A stretch of 64,000 nt of DNA from JACCZH01 sp963729445 (GCA_963729445.1 CAVSNU010000003.1:124001-188000); one strand, 5' to 3'. Numbered from the stretch's first letter, positions 17,634 through 27,022 are shown. The notes: generated from the letters alone by a model not told the origin. Made by a program: numbers and translations.

Positions 17634-18785
17634 ATGTTCCAGCTCACTCCAGAACAGCTGATGCTCCGGGATACGGTTCGCGAGTACGCTCGCGCCGAGA
17701 TATTGCCCCGGGTGTCTGAGCGTGATCGTGGTAGGACATTTCCCGACGACGAGTTGCGCGCCGCGGCGGAGACCGGGCTCATGGGGCTTGCGGTTCCTGA
17801 GGAGCATGGCGGTTTCGAGATTGACTCGCTGTCGACCGCGCTCGTTTACGAGGAGATCAGCCGCGCCTCTGCCTCAGTATCGGTCATCCTGTCTGTTCAC
17901 AACTCACTGGTGGCCGGGGGCATCAATCGCTTCGGCTCCGAATCGACTCGACGGCAGTACTTACCTCGCCTGGCCTCGGGAGAGCTACTGGGCGCCTACT
18001 GCCTGACGGAATCCGACGCTGGTTCGGACGCCGGAAGCATCGCGACTCGGGCTGTTCTGGACGGAGGGTGCTACCGGCTAACTGGCAGGAAGCTCTTCGT
18101 CACGTCGGGGGCGCATGCCGGCGTCTACATCGTCTTCGCTGTGACGGACCCGAACGCGAGTAAGTCGCGCCGCATCAGCGCATTCGTTGTGGACCGCGAC
18201 AGCGAAGGTCTCAGCGTTTCCCCGAAAGAAGAGAAGCTCGGACTCCTGGCGTCAGAGATCAACGAGGTGGTCTTCGACAACTGCGTGGTTCCTGCAGAGA
18301 GTCTGCTAGGGGAAGCAGGCGGTGGGTTTGGAATCGCACTTACGCTGCTTAACACAGGACGGATCGGGATCGCGGCACAGGCGGTGGGCATTGCCCAGGC
18401 AGCGTTGGACGCGAGTCTTCGTTACGCCGTGACGCGCGAGCAGTTTGGTCAACCAATTTCGGAGTTCCAGGCCATTCAGTGGAAGCTCGCGGACATGGCC
18501 ACGCAGATCGAGGCGGCCCGGCTGTTGGTCCGCCAGGCCGCCGCTCTCAAGGACGCAGGGTCCGAGTTCGGTCGACAGGCAGCGCAAGCGAAGCTGTTCG
18601 CCAGTGAGGTGTGCACGCGCTCCGCGAGTGAGGCGATTCAGATTCACGGAGGCTATGGCTACATTCGCGACTACGGCGTCGAGCGCCTGTATCGCGACGC
18701 CAAGGCGACCGAGTTATACGAGGGCACCTCCGAGATTCAACGCATGGTCATCGCTCGCTCGCTCCTCGCGGAGGTCCAGAGGTAG
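17634..18785 (+). CDS. Acyl-CoA dehydrogenase
   Basis: 383 residues with the whole family fold: helical N-domain, middle beta domain (CLTESDAGSDAGS), and C-terminal helices with the active-site Glu in ELYEGTSEIQR. That position of Glu is typical of short/medium-chain and butyryl-CoA dehydrogenases. FAD-dependent alpha-beta oxidation of acyl-CoA, with electrons going to ETF. It follows the 3-hydroxyacyl-CoA dehydrogenase after 30 nt. The chain-length specificity cannot be read from the sequence. Confidence 0.93.
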   Translation: MFQLTPEQLMLRDTVREYARAEILPRVSERDRGRTFPDDELRAAAETGLMGLAVPEEHGGFEIDSLSTALVYEEISRASASVSVILSVHNSLVAGGINRFGSESTRRQYLPRLASGELLGAYCLTESDAGSDAGSIATRAVLDGGCYRLTGRKLFVTSGAHAGVYIVFAVTDPNASKSRRISAFVVDRDSEGLSVSPKEEKLGLLASEINEVVFDNCVVPAESLLGEAGGGFGIALTLLNTGRIGIAAQAVGIAQAALDASLRYAVTREQFGQPISEFQAIQWKLADMATQIEAARLLVRQAAALKDAGSEFGRQAAQAKLFASEVCTRSASEAIQIHGGYGYIRDYGVERLYRDAKATELYEGTSEIQRMVIARSLLAEVQR

Positions 18786-18843
18786 CGGTTTCGTGCAACA
18801 ATCACCCTGATACTGGCACGTGTGACACGGAGGCGAGGCCACC

Positions 18844-19266
18844 ATGGTTGGGACTGAAAGCCGCACAACTCCAATACGCGTCTTGATCGCAAAACCTGGT
18901 CTCGACGGCCACGATCGCGGTGCGAAGGTCATCGCCCACTCGCTGCGTGACGCCGGCATGGAGGTGATCTACACCGGACTCTTCCAGACACCCGAGATGA
19001 TCGTGCGAGCCGCGATCGACGAAGACGTGGACGTCATTGGACTGTCGATCCTGTCCGGCGCGCATCTTGCGCTTTTCCCCAAGATTCTTCAAAGTTTACG
19101 CGAGGCGGGACTCGATGATGTGCTCGTTGTCGCCGGGGGAACGATTCCCGCCGAAGACGTTGTGACCCTGACCGAGATGGGCGTGCATCAGGTATTCGGG
19201 CCAGGGACGCCGCTCGATACCGCCGCGCGCTACATTCGCGAGCACGCGCCCGACCGGGGCCGGTAG
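18844..19266 (+). CDS. Methylmalonyl-CoA mutase C-terminal (cobalamin-binding) subunit
   Basis: 140 residues forming a stand-alone B12-binding domain. The DxHxxG motif is present as LDGHDRG with His23 as lower cobalt ligand, followed by GLSILSGAH and VVAGGTIP. In archaea and several bacteria this domain is a separate subunit of methylmalonyl-CoA mutase or of related isobutyryl-/2-hydroxyisobutyryl-CoA mutases. The large catalytic subunit is not within the window. meaB follows after 4 nt, which supports a mutase-related role. Confidence 0.9.
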   Translation: MVGTESRTTPIRVLIAKPGLDGHDRGAKVIAHSLRDAGMEVIYTGLFQTPEMIVRAAIDEDVDVIGLSILSGAHLALFPKILQSLREAGLDDVLVVAGGTIPAEDVVTLTEMGVHQVFGPGTPLDTAARYIREHAPDRGR

Positions 19267-19270
19267 CGTT

Positions 19271-20251
19271 TTGACAGAGTTTGAATCACTGCTTGCCCGG
19301 TTTCAGGACGGCCAACGCGGGGCCCTGGCTCGCATTCTGACCTATGTTGAAAACGACAACCCCATCGCGGACGAGATCCTCGATGCTATCTTCCAGTCCA
19401 CCGGGGGCTCGCGCATTATCGGTATCACCGGACCACCGGGCGCAGGTAAGAGCACTCTCACAAACGCGTTGATTCAAGCCTTTCGCCGGCGCGGCAAAAC
19501 CGTGGGCGTGATCGCGATCGATCCCTCAAGCGCGCTTACCGGTGGCGCCACCCTGGGGGATCGTATACGCATGCTCGAAACCTACGCAGACGAGGGCGTG
19601 TACATTCGCTCGATGGCGACGCGGGGCGAGTCGGGCGGACTCACGGCCGCCGCGGGACGGGCTACGCTCGTTCTTGATGCATTTGGCTTTGATGTGATCC
19701 TTATTGAGACAGTTGGCGTGGGTCAGGACGAGATCGATATCACGGCGGCGGCGGACACAACACTGCTCATCCAGGTCCCAGGTCTTGGAGACAGCGTTCA
19801 GACAATCAAAGCGGGCATCCTCGAGATCGCCGACGTATTCGTTGTGAACAAGGCAGACTCACCAGATGCTCGCCAGCTCGTGCGCGATCTGCGGGCGATG
19901 CTCCGCTTTCGGGACCACCCGGCTTGGCTGCCCCCGGTATTGGAAACCATCGCTACCACTGGTGCCGGTATCGACGAGCTGGTGAAGCAGATCGATCGCC
20001 ACGCAGCGTATCTGGAAGCGTCAGGCGAGTCCAAGCGTCGTTTCGAGCGCAGAGCTCTGGCTGAGGTGCGACGCATGGTGCGTCGGGACCTCGACCGCAA
20101 ACTCGATTCCGTTTTGCACGGCGAGGCCGGCGCGTCGTTGGTCGATGAGGTTGTCGCGCGCCGGACCAGCCCGAGGAGCGCGGCAGAGCAGATTTCTGCC
20201 AGCATGCGATGCGGTGAGGGCGACAAGTCACCCGCCGAAGACCGCCTCTAG
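19271..20251 (+). CDS. meaB: MeaB/ArgK-type G-protein chaperone of B12-dependent mutase
   Basis: 326 residues with a SIMIBI-class GTPase domain. Walker A is GPPGAGKST (Lys60), switch regions include DPSSALTGG and ETVGVGQDE, and NKAD is the G4 motif. MeaB gates adenosylcobalamin loading and protects methylmalonyl-CoA mutase from inactivation. The TTG start at 19271 lies 4 nt after the B12-subunit stop, so the pair is a tight unit. The 3' end overlaps the convergent tlyA gene by 24 nt. Confidence 0.93.
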   Translation: MTEFESLLARFQDGQRGALARILTYVENDNPIADEILDAIFQSTGGSRIIGITGPPGAGKSTLTNALIQAFRRRGKTVGVIAIDPSSALTGGATLGDRIRMLETYADEGVYIRSMATRGESGGLTAAAGRATLVLDAFGFDVILIETVGVGQDEIDITAAADTTLLIQVPGLGDSVQTIKAGILEIADVFVVNKADSPDARQLVRDLRAMLRFRDHPAWLPPVLETIATTGAGIDELVKQIDRHAAYLEASGESKRRFERRALAEVRRMVRRDLDRKLDSVLHGEAGASLVDEVVARRTSPRSAAEQISASMRCGEGDKSPAEDRL

Positions 20252-21016
20252 AGATTCTCGCGTATCCACACTCTGTGCATCCTTCTGGAAATGTCCCAGG
20301 AACTCGATATTCCCGGCCGGCCCGACGACTGGCGAGCGTGCCAGGCCGCGCAGCCCGAGCGCATGACTCTCGGCGAGCTCGATAATACGGCTGACAACAT
20401 CGCGGCGTACTCGTTCGTCCTTGACGACGCCGCGGCGATCGACGGCACCTTTCCCGGCCTCGAACTGAGGTTTGATAAGCGCGACGACGTCACCGCCGCT
20501 CCGCAGCACTCGGCTCGCCACCGGAAGCATGTGCTCCAACGAGATAAAGGACACGTCGATCGTGACGATGTCGATGGGCTCAGGAAGAGATTCCACGTAA
20601 CGTGCGTTCACGCGCTCCATGACAACGACTCGCGGGTCCTGCCGCATGCGGTAATCGAGCTGACCGTACCCCACGTCGATGGCATACACCTTTGCGGCAC
20701 CGTGCTTGAGCAAACAATCGGTGAACCCTCCCGTGGAGGCGCCGAAGTCGGCAGCCACGACATCGTCTACATTTATGGAGAAGGAATCCAGGGCGTGTTC
20801 AAGTTTGAAGCCGCCCCGGCTCACATAGCGCGGTGGTTGGGCGATCGCGAAGGACGTGTCATCGGGGAGCGGCTCGGCAGGTCGATTGATGACGCGATCA
20901 CCGATGCGTACATCGCCGGCCAGGATCATGGCCTTCGCTTTCGATCGAGACTCGGCGAGGCCGAGCTGCACCAGTAACTCATCTGCCCGGATCTTCTTGC
21001 TCGATTGGGACATCAT
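20228..21016 (-). CDS. tlyA: TlyA-family rRNA (cytidine-2'-O)-methyltransferase / hemolysin homologue
   Basis: 262 residues. An N-terminal S4 RNA-binding domain (IRADELLVQLGLAESRSKAK) is followed by an FtsJ-like SAM methyltransferase domain starting at VSRGGFKLEHAL, with ADFGASTGGFTDCLL as SAM motif I. Mycobacterial TlyA 2'-O-methylates 16S and 23S rRNA; the hemolysin name is historical. The ruvC stop lies 3 nt before the start, so the two are co-transcribed. A double ATG (21016 and 21013) is present; either may serve. Confidence 0.92.
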   Translation of the reverse strand: MMSQSSKKIRADELLVQLGLAESRSKAKAMILAGDVRIGDRVINRPAEPLPDDTSFAIAQPPRYVSRGGFKLEHALDSFSINVDDVVAADFGASTGGFTDCLLKHGAAKVYAIDVGYGQLDYRMRQDPRVVVMERVNARYVESLPEPIDIVTIDVSFISLEHMLPVASRVLRSGGDVVALIKPQFEAGKGAVDRRGVVKDERVRRDVVSRIIELAESHALGLRGLARSPVVGPAGNIEFLGHFQKDAQSVDTRESLEAVFGG

Positions 21017-21019
21017 CTC

Positions 21020-21511
21020 CTACTGCCTGCTAGCGATACGGCTGAGGCGGCTGCTGTAGACATGGCAGATAGCCACCGCCAGCGCGTCAGCGGCATCGTC
21101 TGGACTCGGAATCGTCCCAAGGCCGAGGATCATCTGCACCATCGACTGCACCTGTTGCTTGCCAGCGGCTCCATGACCGGCGACGGCGAGCTTCACTTCG
21201 CTCGGCTTGTACTCGAAAATCGGAATGCCATGCTGGGCTCCGGCCAGGAGCACAACGCCGCGCGCCTGCCCCACCGCGAGGGCGTTGGTGACGTTCCGGG
21301 CGAAGAAGAGCTGCTCAACGGCCATCACGTCTGGGCGTCGTGACTCGATTACCTCAGTCAGCCCGTCAAACAACTGCAGGAGGCGATCAGGCATACACTC
21401 TGACGAGTGCGTTTTGATGACCCCGTGGTCAATGAGCTCAGGGTCGCTCTCGCCCCGCACCACACCATAGCCCATAATCGCGGTCCCGGGATCGACTCCA
21501 AGTGTAATCAC
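21020..21511 (-). CDS. ruvC: Crossover junction endodeoxyribonuclease RuvC
   Basis: 163 residues, typical length. RuvC dimers resolve Holliday junctions. The first catalytic Asp is in LGVDPGT (Asp7), the Glu in AVEQLFF, and the C-terminal acidic pair in DDAADALAVA. The GTG start has GGAGGG about 6 nt upstream. It is not followed by ruvA/ruvB but by tlyA, so the resolvasome genes are split. It is divergent from the primary sigma-factor gene. Confidence 0.95.
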   Translation of the reverse strand: MITLGVDPGTAIMGYGVVRGESDPELIDHGVIKTHSSECMPDRLLQLFDGLTEVIESRRPDVMAVEQLFFARNVTNALAVGQARGVVLLAGAQHGIPIFEYKPSEVKLAVAGHGAAGKQQVQSMVQMILGLGTIPSPDDAADALAVAICHVYSSRLSRIASRQ

Positions 21512-21576
21512 TCACCCTCCAGAGAGCCGCTGAAAATGCGCTTGCCTTGAGTTTCGATACTGATCCGTCCGATCTA

Positions 21577-21605
21577 TTGAAATATGGGTAAATCTACCCT
21601 ATACT
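21577..21605 (+). promoter_or_regulatory. Sigma-70-type promoter of the primary sigma factor gene
   Basis: TTGAAA at 21577-21582, a 17-nt spacer, and TATACT at 21600-21605. The leader to the GTG start at 21767 would be about 155 nt and contains a GTCGAG/CTCGAC stem around 21663-21691. Confidence 0.65.
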
Positions 21606-21766
21606 AGCTGAAATATAGAACACACGCGACGGGCTCTACGGGCTAGTCAAGATTCGTTTTGCGGTCGAGTGCTGGGGCTCAGGCTGCTCGACACGGAATC
21701 TGTGTGCCCAAAGTCTACCCTGCGCGCTGTGTCATTATGTCGCCTTCGGGAGGGAGAGAGACGCCA

Positions 21767-22987
21767 GTGGTCACCAGCCTTATTGATAAAGGCAAGTCAC
21801 AGGGTTTCCTATTGTCCGACGACATCATCGCTGCCTACCCCGACATGGAGAATGATATTTCTTCGGTCGATGAGCTATGGCAGTCACTACTCGATAACAA
21901 CATCAATGTTGTCGACCAAGCTCCCTCGTCACAGTCTAGTACATCATCCCGCTCACACTTCTCGCACTTTCGCTCTCTAACCCCCAAGAATGGTTCCAGC
22001 AACGGAAATCACACCGAAGAGGCGCAGGTTGACACCTATCTCATCAATCGTAGCGAGATGGTTGACAACGCCGTTGGCGGAGTTGCCGATTCAGTGCGTT
22101 TGTATCTTCAGGAGATCGGTGAAACTGATCTGCTGACCATGCAAGAGGAAGTGTGGCTGGCCAAGCGCATGGGGCGTGGACTCTCCGCCGCGGCGCGCCT
22201 CGCCGAGGGCGATTTCGAAGACGACACCATTAAGGCCGAGTTGACGGCAGACAAACAAGATGGTGAGCTGGCACGCCAGCACCTTATACAGGCCAACCTG
22301 CGACTGGTTGTCAGCGTCGCCAAGAAGTACATGGGGCGTGGCCTCTCCTTTCTGGACTTGATCCAGGAGGGCAATATCGGTCTCATGAAAGCGACCGATA
22401 AGTTCGATTACACACGAGGTTTCAAGTTCTCGACATACGCCACGTGGTGGATCCGCCAGGCAATAACACGCGCGATCTCAGATCAAAGTCGCACGATTCG
22501 CTTGCCGGTGCACGTTGGCGAGACGATTAACCGCATCAAGAAGACCGGGCATCGTTTGCAACAGATCTTCGAGCGCGAGCCTAGCTACCTCGAGATCGCA
22601 CGAGCCATGGATGTGCCGGAAGAGAAGATCCGACAGGTGCTCGACGCCGCCCGCCACCCAGTCTCACTTGAGGCACCGGTGGGAATGGACGGCGACGCCT
22701 TCCTTGGCGATTTCATCGAAGATGAGACGATTCTTCCTCCGATCGAGCAGGCGGCGCAAGAGCTTCTGAAGTGCCAGATTGGCGATGCGTTGGATAAGCT
22801 TACCGAGAGAGAGCGCAAGATCGTGACTTTGCGCTTTGGACTCCACGACGGACGCTATCGCACTCTCGAAGAGGTCGGCCGTGAGTTTGGTATCACTCGC
22901 GAGCGAATCCGTCAGATTGAGGCAAAGGCGCTGCGCAAGCTCCGCCATCCCAGTTACAGTCGAACCCTGAAGGGGTACCTCGACTAA
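21767..22987 (+). CDS. rpoD: RNA polymerase primary sigma factor (SigA/RpoD)
   Basis: 406 residues from GTG 21767. A short region 1.1-like N-terminus (LIDKGKSQGFLLSDDIIAAYP) is followed by a poorly conserved linker and then regions 1.2 to 4.2 (region 2: KFDYTRGFKFSTYATWWIRQAI; region 4.2 HTH: LEEVGREFGITRERIRQIEAKALRKLR). The frame is open to 21659, and ATG 21737 is possible. However, the GGGAGGGAGAG purine run 8-12 nt before the GTG and the start of homology just after it favour 21767. It directs transcription of housekeeping genes. Confidence 0.94.
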   Translation: MVTSLIDKGKSQGFLLSDDIIAAYPDMENDISSVDELWQSLLDNNINVVDQAPSSQSSTSSRSHFSHFRSLTPKNGSSNGNHTEEAQVDTYLINRSEMVDNAVGGVADSVRLYLQEIGETDLLTMQEEVWLAKRMGRGLSAAARLAEGDFEDDTIKAELTADKQDGELARQHLIQANLRLVVSVAKKYMGRGLSFLDLIQEGNIGLMKATDKFDYTRGFKFSTYATWWIRQAITRAISDQSRTIRLPVHVGETINRIKKTGHRLQQIFEREPSYLEIARAMDVPEEKIRQVLDAARHPVSLEAPVGMDGDAFLGDFIEDETILPPIEQAAQELLKCQIGDALDKLTERERKIVTLRFGLHDGRYRTLEEVGREFGITRERIRQIEAKALRKLRHPSYSRTLKGYLD

Positions 22988-23013
22988 ACCACACGCATCA
23001 TAGAATCAACGTA

Positions 23014-23038
23014 GGAGGGCTGAATGCCCTCCTTTTTT
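23014..23038 (+). terminator. Intrinsic terminator of the sigma factor gene
   Basis: Stem GGAGGGC (23014-23020) and GCCCTCC (23026-23032) around a 5-nt loop, followed by six T (23033-23038). It lies 27 nt after the sigma factor stop codon. Confidence 0.88.
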
Positions 23039-23069
23039 CTTGCTGCCTGAGCGACCATCAGTCGCCTCG

Positions 23070-24317
23070 TTACTCGATGATGTGTTGCGAGAAGATGAGT
23101 ACCGCGTTGTGACCGCCAAACCCGAACGAGTTACTCATCACGTGCTTGACCACTCCCGGCCGTGCCTTATTAGGTACGCAGTCGATGTCACAGTCCGGAT
23201 CAGGCGTCTCATAATTAATCGTCGGCGGCAACGTCTGCGATTGAAGAGTCATAACTGAGAATGCACTCTCGATGGCTGGCGCGGCTCCAAGCAGGTGTCC
23301 CGTTGCTCCTTTGGTAGACGACACTGGCGGTAATTCGTCGCAGTACACCGATTTCATCGCCTCGGTCTCGAACTTGTCGTTCATTTTCGTCGACGTGCCG
23401 TGGGCGTTGATGTACGAGATGTCTCCTGGCGCCAGGCAGGCTCGCTGGAGTGCCAGGGTCATCGCCCGCGCAGCCCCCTCCCCCTGCGGAGCGGGCTGTA
23501 CGATGTGCGATGCGTCTGCCGTCGTCGCATAGCCGCTGACGACGGCCAGGATCTCGGCACCACGCGCAGTGGCGTGGGCAAGGCTCTCCAGAAGCAGGAC
23601 TGCGCCACCTTCGCCGATCACAAACCCGTTGCGGTTCAGGTCGAACGGCCGGCTTGCGCGCTCCGGGTCGTCGTTACGCGTCGAGAGTGCGCCAGCCGCC
23701 GCGAAACCAGCCAATGCCGAGGGCACGATCGGTGCCTCCGCCCCTCCGGCCAGCATGACATCGGCGTCGCCGCGGCGAATCGTCGCGGCTGCCTCTCCGA
23801 TGGCGTGGGCGGCGCTGGCACACGCGCTGAGGGTCGCGAAGTTCGGACCGCGCGCGCCAATCTGAATCGATACGAATCCTGCCGCCATGTCCGCCAAGAG
23901 CATGGGAACAAAGAACGGGCTCACCCGATCTGGGCCACGCTCCTTGAGCGTCGTAAAGCCTTCTTCAAAGGTTTCGAGCCCGCCCATGGCTGTCCCGATA
24001 ATGACACCGACACGGTCGGACGTGGCTGGATCGATCGTGTACCGGGCGTGCTCGAGCGCCTCGCGGGATGCAGCCATGGCAAATTGGATATAGCGATCGG
24101 TCCGCCGGGCGTCCTTGCGGTCCATATAGTTTTCGGGGTGAAAGTCGGGCACCTGAGCGGCAATCCTTGATGGATACCCCTCGGTGTCGAAGCGGTCGAT
24201 AGGGCGCACGCCGCCCTGTGCGTCGACGAGCCTCTTCCAGCTGGCGTCGCGCCCGACGGCCAGCGGAGACACGCAACCGACGCCTGTAACGACCACCGTC
24301 GTGCAGGGATCAGCCAT
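23070..24317 (-). CDS. fabF: 3-oxoacyl-[acyl-carrier-protein] synthase II
   Basis: 415 residues. A condensing enzyme elongating acyl-ACP with malonyl-ACP. The catalytic Cys is in LSACASAAHA, with the two histidines in NAHGTSTK and KGATGHLLGA. The C-terminus has SNSFGFGGHNA. ATG 24317 (MADPCTTVVVTG) starts just before the first thiolase-fold strand, and the 46 extra upstream codons have no homology. It overlaps the stop of the hydroxyacid dehydrogenase gene by 8 nt. No acpP or fabG is adjacent, so it may be a stand-alone copy. Confidence 0.94.
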   Translation of the reverse strand: MADPCTTVVVTGVGCVSPLAVGRDASWKRLVDAQGGVRPIDRFDTEGYPSRIAAQVPDFHPENYMDRKDARRTDRYIQFAMAASREALEHARYTIDPATSDRVGVIIGTAMGGLETFEEGFTTLKERGPDRVSPFFVPMLLADMAAGFVSIQIGARGPNFATLSACASAAHAIGEAAATIRRGDADVMLAGGAEAPIVPSALAGFAAAGALSTRNDDPERASRPFDLNRNGFVIGEGGAVLLLESLAHATARGAEILAVVSGYATTADASHIVQPAPQGEGAARAMTLALQRACLAPGDISYINAHGTSTKMNDKFETEAMKSVYCDELPPVSSTKGATGHLLGAAPAIESAFSVMTLQSQTLPPTINYETPDPDCDIDCVPNKARPGVVKHVMSNSFGFGGHNAVLIFSQHIIE

Positions 24318-25269
24318 GGTTGAGAACCTCTGGATTGAGGCAGTGTGGCGGGGTTGTGCCTTGTAATACGGCCAGAACGTTGTCCACCGACAGCCGAGCC
24401 ATGTTGCGCCGGGTGGTGTGCGTAGCGCTGGCGATATGCGGGGCGATGGTGACACGGTCGAAGGAGTAAAGCGGATGGTCCGCGGGAAGAGGTTCCGGGT
24501 CCGTTACGTCGAGCCCCACACCCGCCAGATGACCGCTCTGAAGCGACTCAACCAGCGCTGCAGTGTCAATGATCGGTCCGCGCGCCGTATTGATCAGAAT
24601 CGCATCCGGTTTCATTTGCGCGAGCGTCTCCCGGTCAACGAGACCACGTGTTTCGTTCGTTAAAGGCACGTGTAGAGAGATAATGTCGGATTGGGACCAG
24701 AGCTCTGCCAGCTCAACCTTCTCAAATCTCTCGTCCTCATGCCGGGGATCGTAAAAGGTAACGCGCATGCCGATCGCCTTGGCCATCGTCGCAAGATGTG
24801 AGCCGATCCTCCCTAACCCTACGATGCCGAGCGTAGCGCCGGCCAGGTCCCTCCCCAGGAAGCGCAGTGGGTACCAGGTTTCCCAGTCGCCTTCACGAGC
24901 GGCTCGCTCGCCCGGAACGATCTGGCGGGCGACGCTAAAGATGAGCGCCATGGCAAATTCCGCAGTTGTCTCGGTCAGGACATTGGGCGTTGTACAGACA
25001 GCGACCCCACGCTCGGTGCAGGCTGGGACATCGATGTTGTCGAAGCCAACCGCGAAATTGCTGACAACCTTGATGCCGGGCGAGGTATCCAGTAGTTGCC
25101 CACTGATCTTGTCAGTTAAGAGAGACAGGACACCATCGACCCCGGAGATGAGCGCCTTCAGCTCGGACGGAGACGGTGGCAAATCAGAGTCCCAGAGCCG
25201 GACATCAGATACTGAGCCAAGCCGGTCGAGCTCCTCCTGGTGTATGCGGCGCGTAACGGCAACTTGCAT
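24310..25269 (-). CDS. D-2-hydroxyacid dehydrogenase (glyoxylate/hydroxypyruvate reductase-like)
   Basis: 319 residues of the D-isomer-specific 2-hydroxyacid dehydrogenase family. The NAD-binding GLGRIGSHLA is central. The catalytic Arg is in NTARGPIID, the Glu in DVTDPEPL, and the His in IAPHIASAT. It is closest by eye to GyaR/glyoxylate reductases, but phosphoglycerate or other hydroxyacids are possible substrates. ATG 25269 is preceded by GAAAGGGGAG. It sits upstream of, and overlaps, fabF. Confidence 0.88.
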   Translation of the reverse strand: MQVAVTRRIHQEELDRLGSVSDVRLWDSDLPPSPSELKALISGVDGVLSLLTDKISGQLLDTSPGIKVVSNFAVGFDNIDVPACTERGVAVCTTPNVLTETTAEFAMALIFSVARQIVPGERAAREGDWETWYPLRFLGRDLAGATLGIVGLGRIGSHLATMAKAIGMRVTFYDPRHEDERFEKVELAELWSQSDIISLHVPLTNETRGLVDRETLAQMKPDAILINTARGPIIDTAALVESLQSGHLAGVGLDVTDPEPLPADHPLYSFDRVTIAPHIASATHTTRRNMARLSVDNVLAVLQGTTPPHCLNPEVLNHG

Positions 25270-25546
25270 AGTGATCTCCCCTTTCCCTTCCCGACGATTG
25301 TAGACCCATCAACAAGTGGCGCGCTATGCGCTTGGTATAATTGATATCTTGCGAGTTGACGTGGTGCGCTGTGTGGCGATTTAGCGTGTCGAGCCTACAT
25401 CATTAAGCTTTCGGGAGTTCTTCGGTGCCCTCGCGGGTACTCGTCGTAGCGCCCACCTGCGTGAGCAGGCTCGAAGCTAGTTGCATGGCAGCCACGTCTC
25501 TCGCATTATCCTCTTTCGACGGTCTCATACGAACAGGCGATAGCCG

Positions 25547-26572
25547 GTGGTCTACATTCTTCATGGGCAGAACGCGGTGAATCTGGATGACCGTGTCAGT
25601 CAGTTGAAGCGTGAGCTTGATCCATCCGGCCTCGGTGCTACAGCTATTGATGTTTCATCCTCATCAATTGACCAGATTGCTTCCGCGTGTCACTCTGCAC
25701 CATTCTTTGGAGCGGGCAGAATGGTGATCCTGACGAACGCGAACGCGGCCTCAGGGCGCGGAAGTAAGCGTCGTGCCGAGTCGTCTGTTGGCTGGAAGGA
25801 CCTTGTGGCCGTCCTCGAAGCCACGCCACCGACGACCACCGTGGTTGTCAGGGCGGACGAAACGCTGGCGTCCTCCTCGGTCATTATCAAGGCCGCAGTG
25901 AGTCACAAGTGGACGGTTGAGGCGTTCCCGGTTCCTCGCGGGGAGGGGCTGGTGCGCTGGGTTCTTGAGCGAGGCACAAACGCCGGAGTCTCGGTATCGT
26001 TACAGGCAGCAATTCAACTTTTGACGCGGCTCTATCCGACGAGCTGGCAACAGGAATCACGCTTTGATAACACCGTCATTGATACCCGGTTGATTGCGAC
26101 CGAGGTGGACAAGCTCGCGTGCGCCGCGGTTGACGGGGTTGTCGACGAGGATGTTGTGCGCGAGCTCGTTGCGGATCGCAGCGGGTACACCGCTTTCAAG
26201 CTCAACGATCTTGTCTATACCGGTCAATCAGGCCCGGCGCTTCAGGAGCTAGAACGCGTACTCTCCTCCGGTGACGAGCCGGAGAGAATACTGGCGCAGT
26301 TTGCGAGTGAGGCAGCTGGTCTGGAGGCCGCGCGCAACCTGGGCGAGTACGATCCGCCGGCGGTGGCCCGGGCGTCCGGGGTCAGTGAGGGACGTCTGAG
26401 AATGTTGCGTCAGAAACCTGCGGCCCGCGATCGAGAAACGCTGGCGCAGGGAATTGAACGCCTGCGTAGAGCTGAGTGGCTCGTGAAGACTGGCCGCTCG
26501 TCGCGCACCGAGTCGGTTATCGTGGCGACGACAGCGAGCGTAGCGGAAACGTTTCGTCGTTCCCGCTCGTAA
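25547..26572 (+). CDS. holA: DNA polymerase III subunit delta
   Basis: 341 residues. HolA opens the beta sliding clamp within the clamp loader. The order fits the family: N-terminal AAA-like fold (VYILHGQNAVNLDDRV), middle lid with the IATEVDKLA segment, and C-terminal collar domain (AFKLNDLVYTGQSGPALQELERVL). Like most HolA it has no Walker A. GTG 25547 is the only sensible start. It is convergent with rpsT, the common HolA-RpsT neighbourhood. Confidence 0.88.
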   Translation: MVYILHGQNAVNLDDRVSQLKRELDPSGLGATAIDVSSSSIDQIASACHSAPFFGAGRMVILTNANAASGRGSKRRAESSVGWKDLVAVLEATPPTTTVVVRADETLASSSVIIKAAVSHKWTVEAFPVPRGEGLVRWVLERGTNAGVSVSLQAAIQLLTRLYPTSWQQESRFDNTVIDTRLIATEVDKLACAAVDGVVDEDVVRELVADRSGYTAFKLNDLVYTGQSGPALQELERVLSSGDEPERILAQFASEAAGLEAARNLGEYDPPAVARASGVSEGRLRMLRQKPAARDRETLAQGIERLRRAEWLVKTGRSSRTESVIVATTASVAETFRRSRS

Positions 26573-26634
26573 TTCGCAACATCGGTATGTAGTGATGAGA
26601 CGCTTGTTGGAGAGGAGCGTAAAGGCGAAAGCCT

Positions 26635-26901
26635 CTACGCGCCCATCTTGTTGTACTTTGCCATCAAGCGCGACTTGCGGCGAGCGGCGTTGTTGGGATG
26701 AATGATGCCCTTGCCCGCAGTGCGATCGAGCATGCTCACAGCGGTGCCGACTGCGGTTGCAGCAGCATCGGCGTCACCGGTTGCGATGATCGACTCGGCG
26801 CGGCGAACCACGGTGCGAGCTGCTGAGCGGAAGGTCCGGTTCCGGATACGACGGCGCTCGGCTACCCTCACGCGCTTCAAGGCAGACTTGGAATTTGCCA
26901 C
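26635..26901 (-). CDS. rpsT: 30S ribosomal protein S20
   Basis: 88 residues, highly basic and helical, binding 16S rRNA early in 30S assembly. It begins ANSKSALKRVRVAERRR as the family does. The GTG at 26901 is chosen because AGGAGG lies 7 nt upstream and homology begins there, although the frame stays open to 26964. A good promoter lies at 26975-27004. Confidence 0.95.
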   Translation of the reverse strand: MANSKSALKRVRVAERRRIRNRTFRSAARTVVRRAESIIATGDADAAATAVGTAVSMLDRTAGKGIIHPNNAARRKSRLMAKYNKMGA

Positions 26902-26974
26902 TAACGCTTCCTCCTGGCTGGGATGTTTATGCACACTAAAACAGGGCCGGACGCACCGGCACATCAGAACGTAT

Positions 26975-27004
26975 ATCCTACCAATCCTAGGTAGAAACTG
27001 CCAA
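26975..27004 (-). promoter_or_regulatory. Promoter of rpsT
   Basis: On the minus strand TTGGCA (27004-26999), an 18-nt spacer, then TAGGAT (26980-26975). The leader to the GTG is about 70 nt. It lies just beside the divergent murJ start. Confidence 0.5.
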
Positions 27005-27022
27005 CTCGCGTAGAATCATGCC

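Noticed and set aside
25425..25580. 51-codon plus-strand frame (GTG with GGGAG upstream) overlapping the holA start
   Set aside because: The ribosome site is fair, but the product is unrecognisable and it overlaps holA by 34 nt. It could be a leader peptide, but nothing supports it further.
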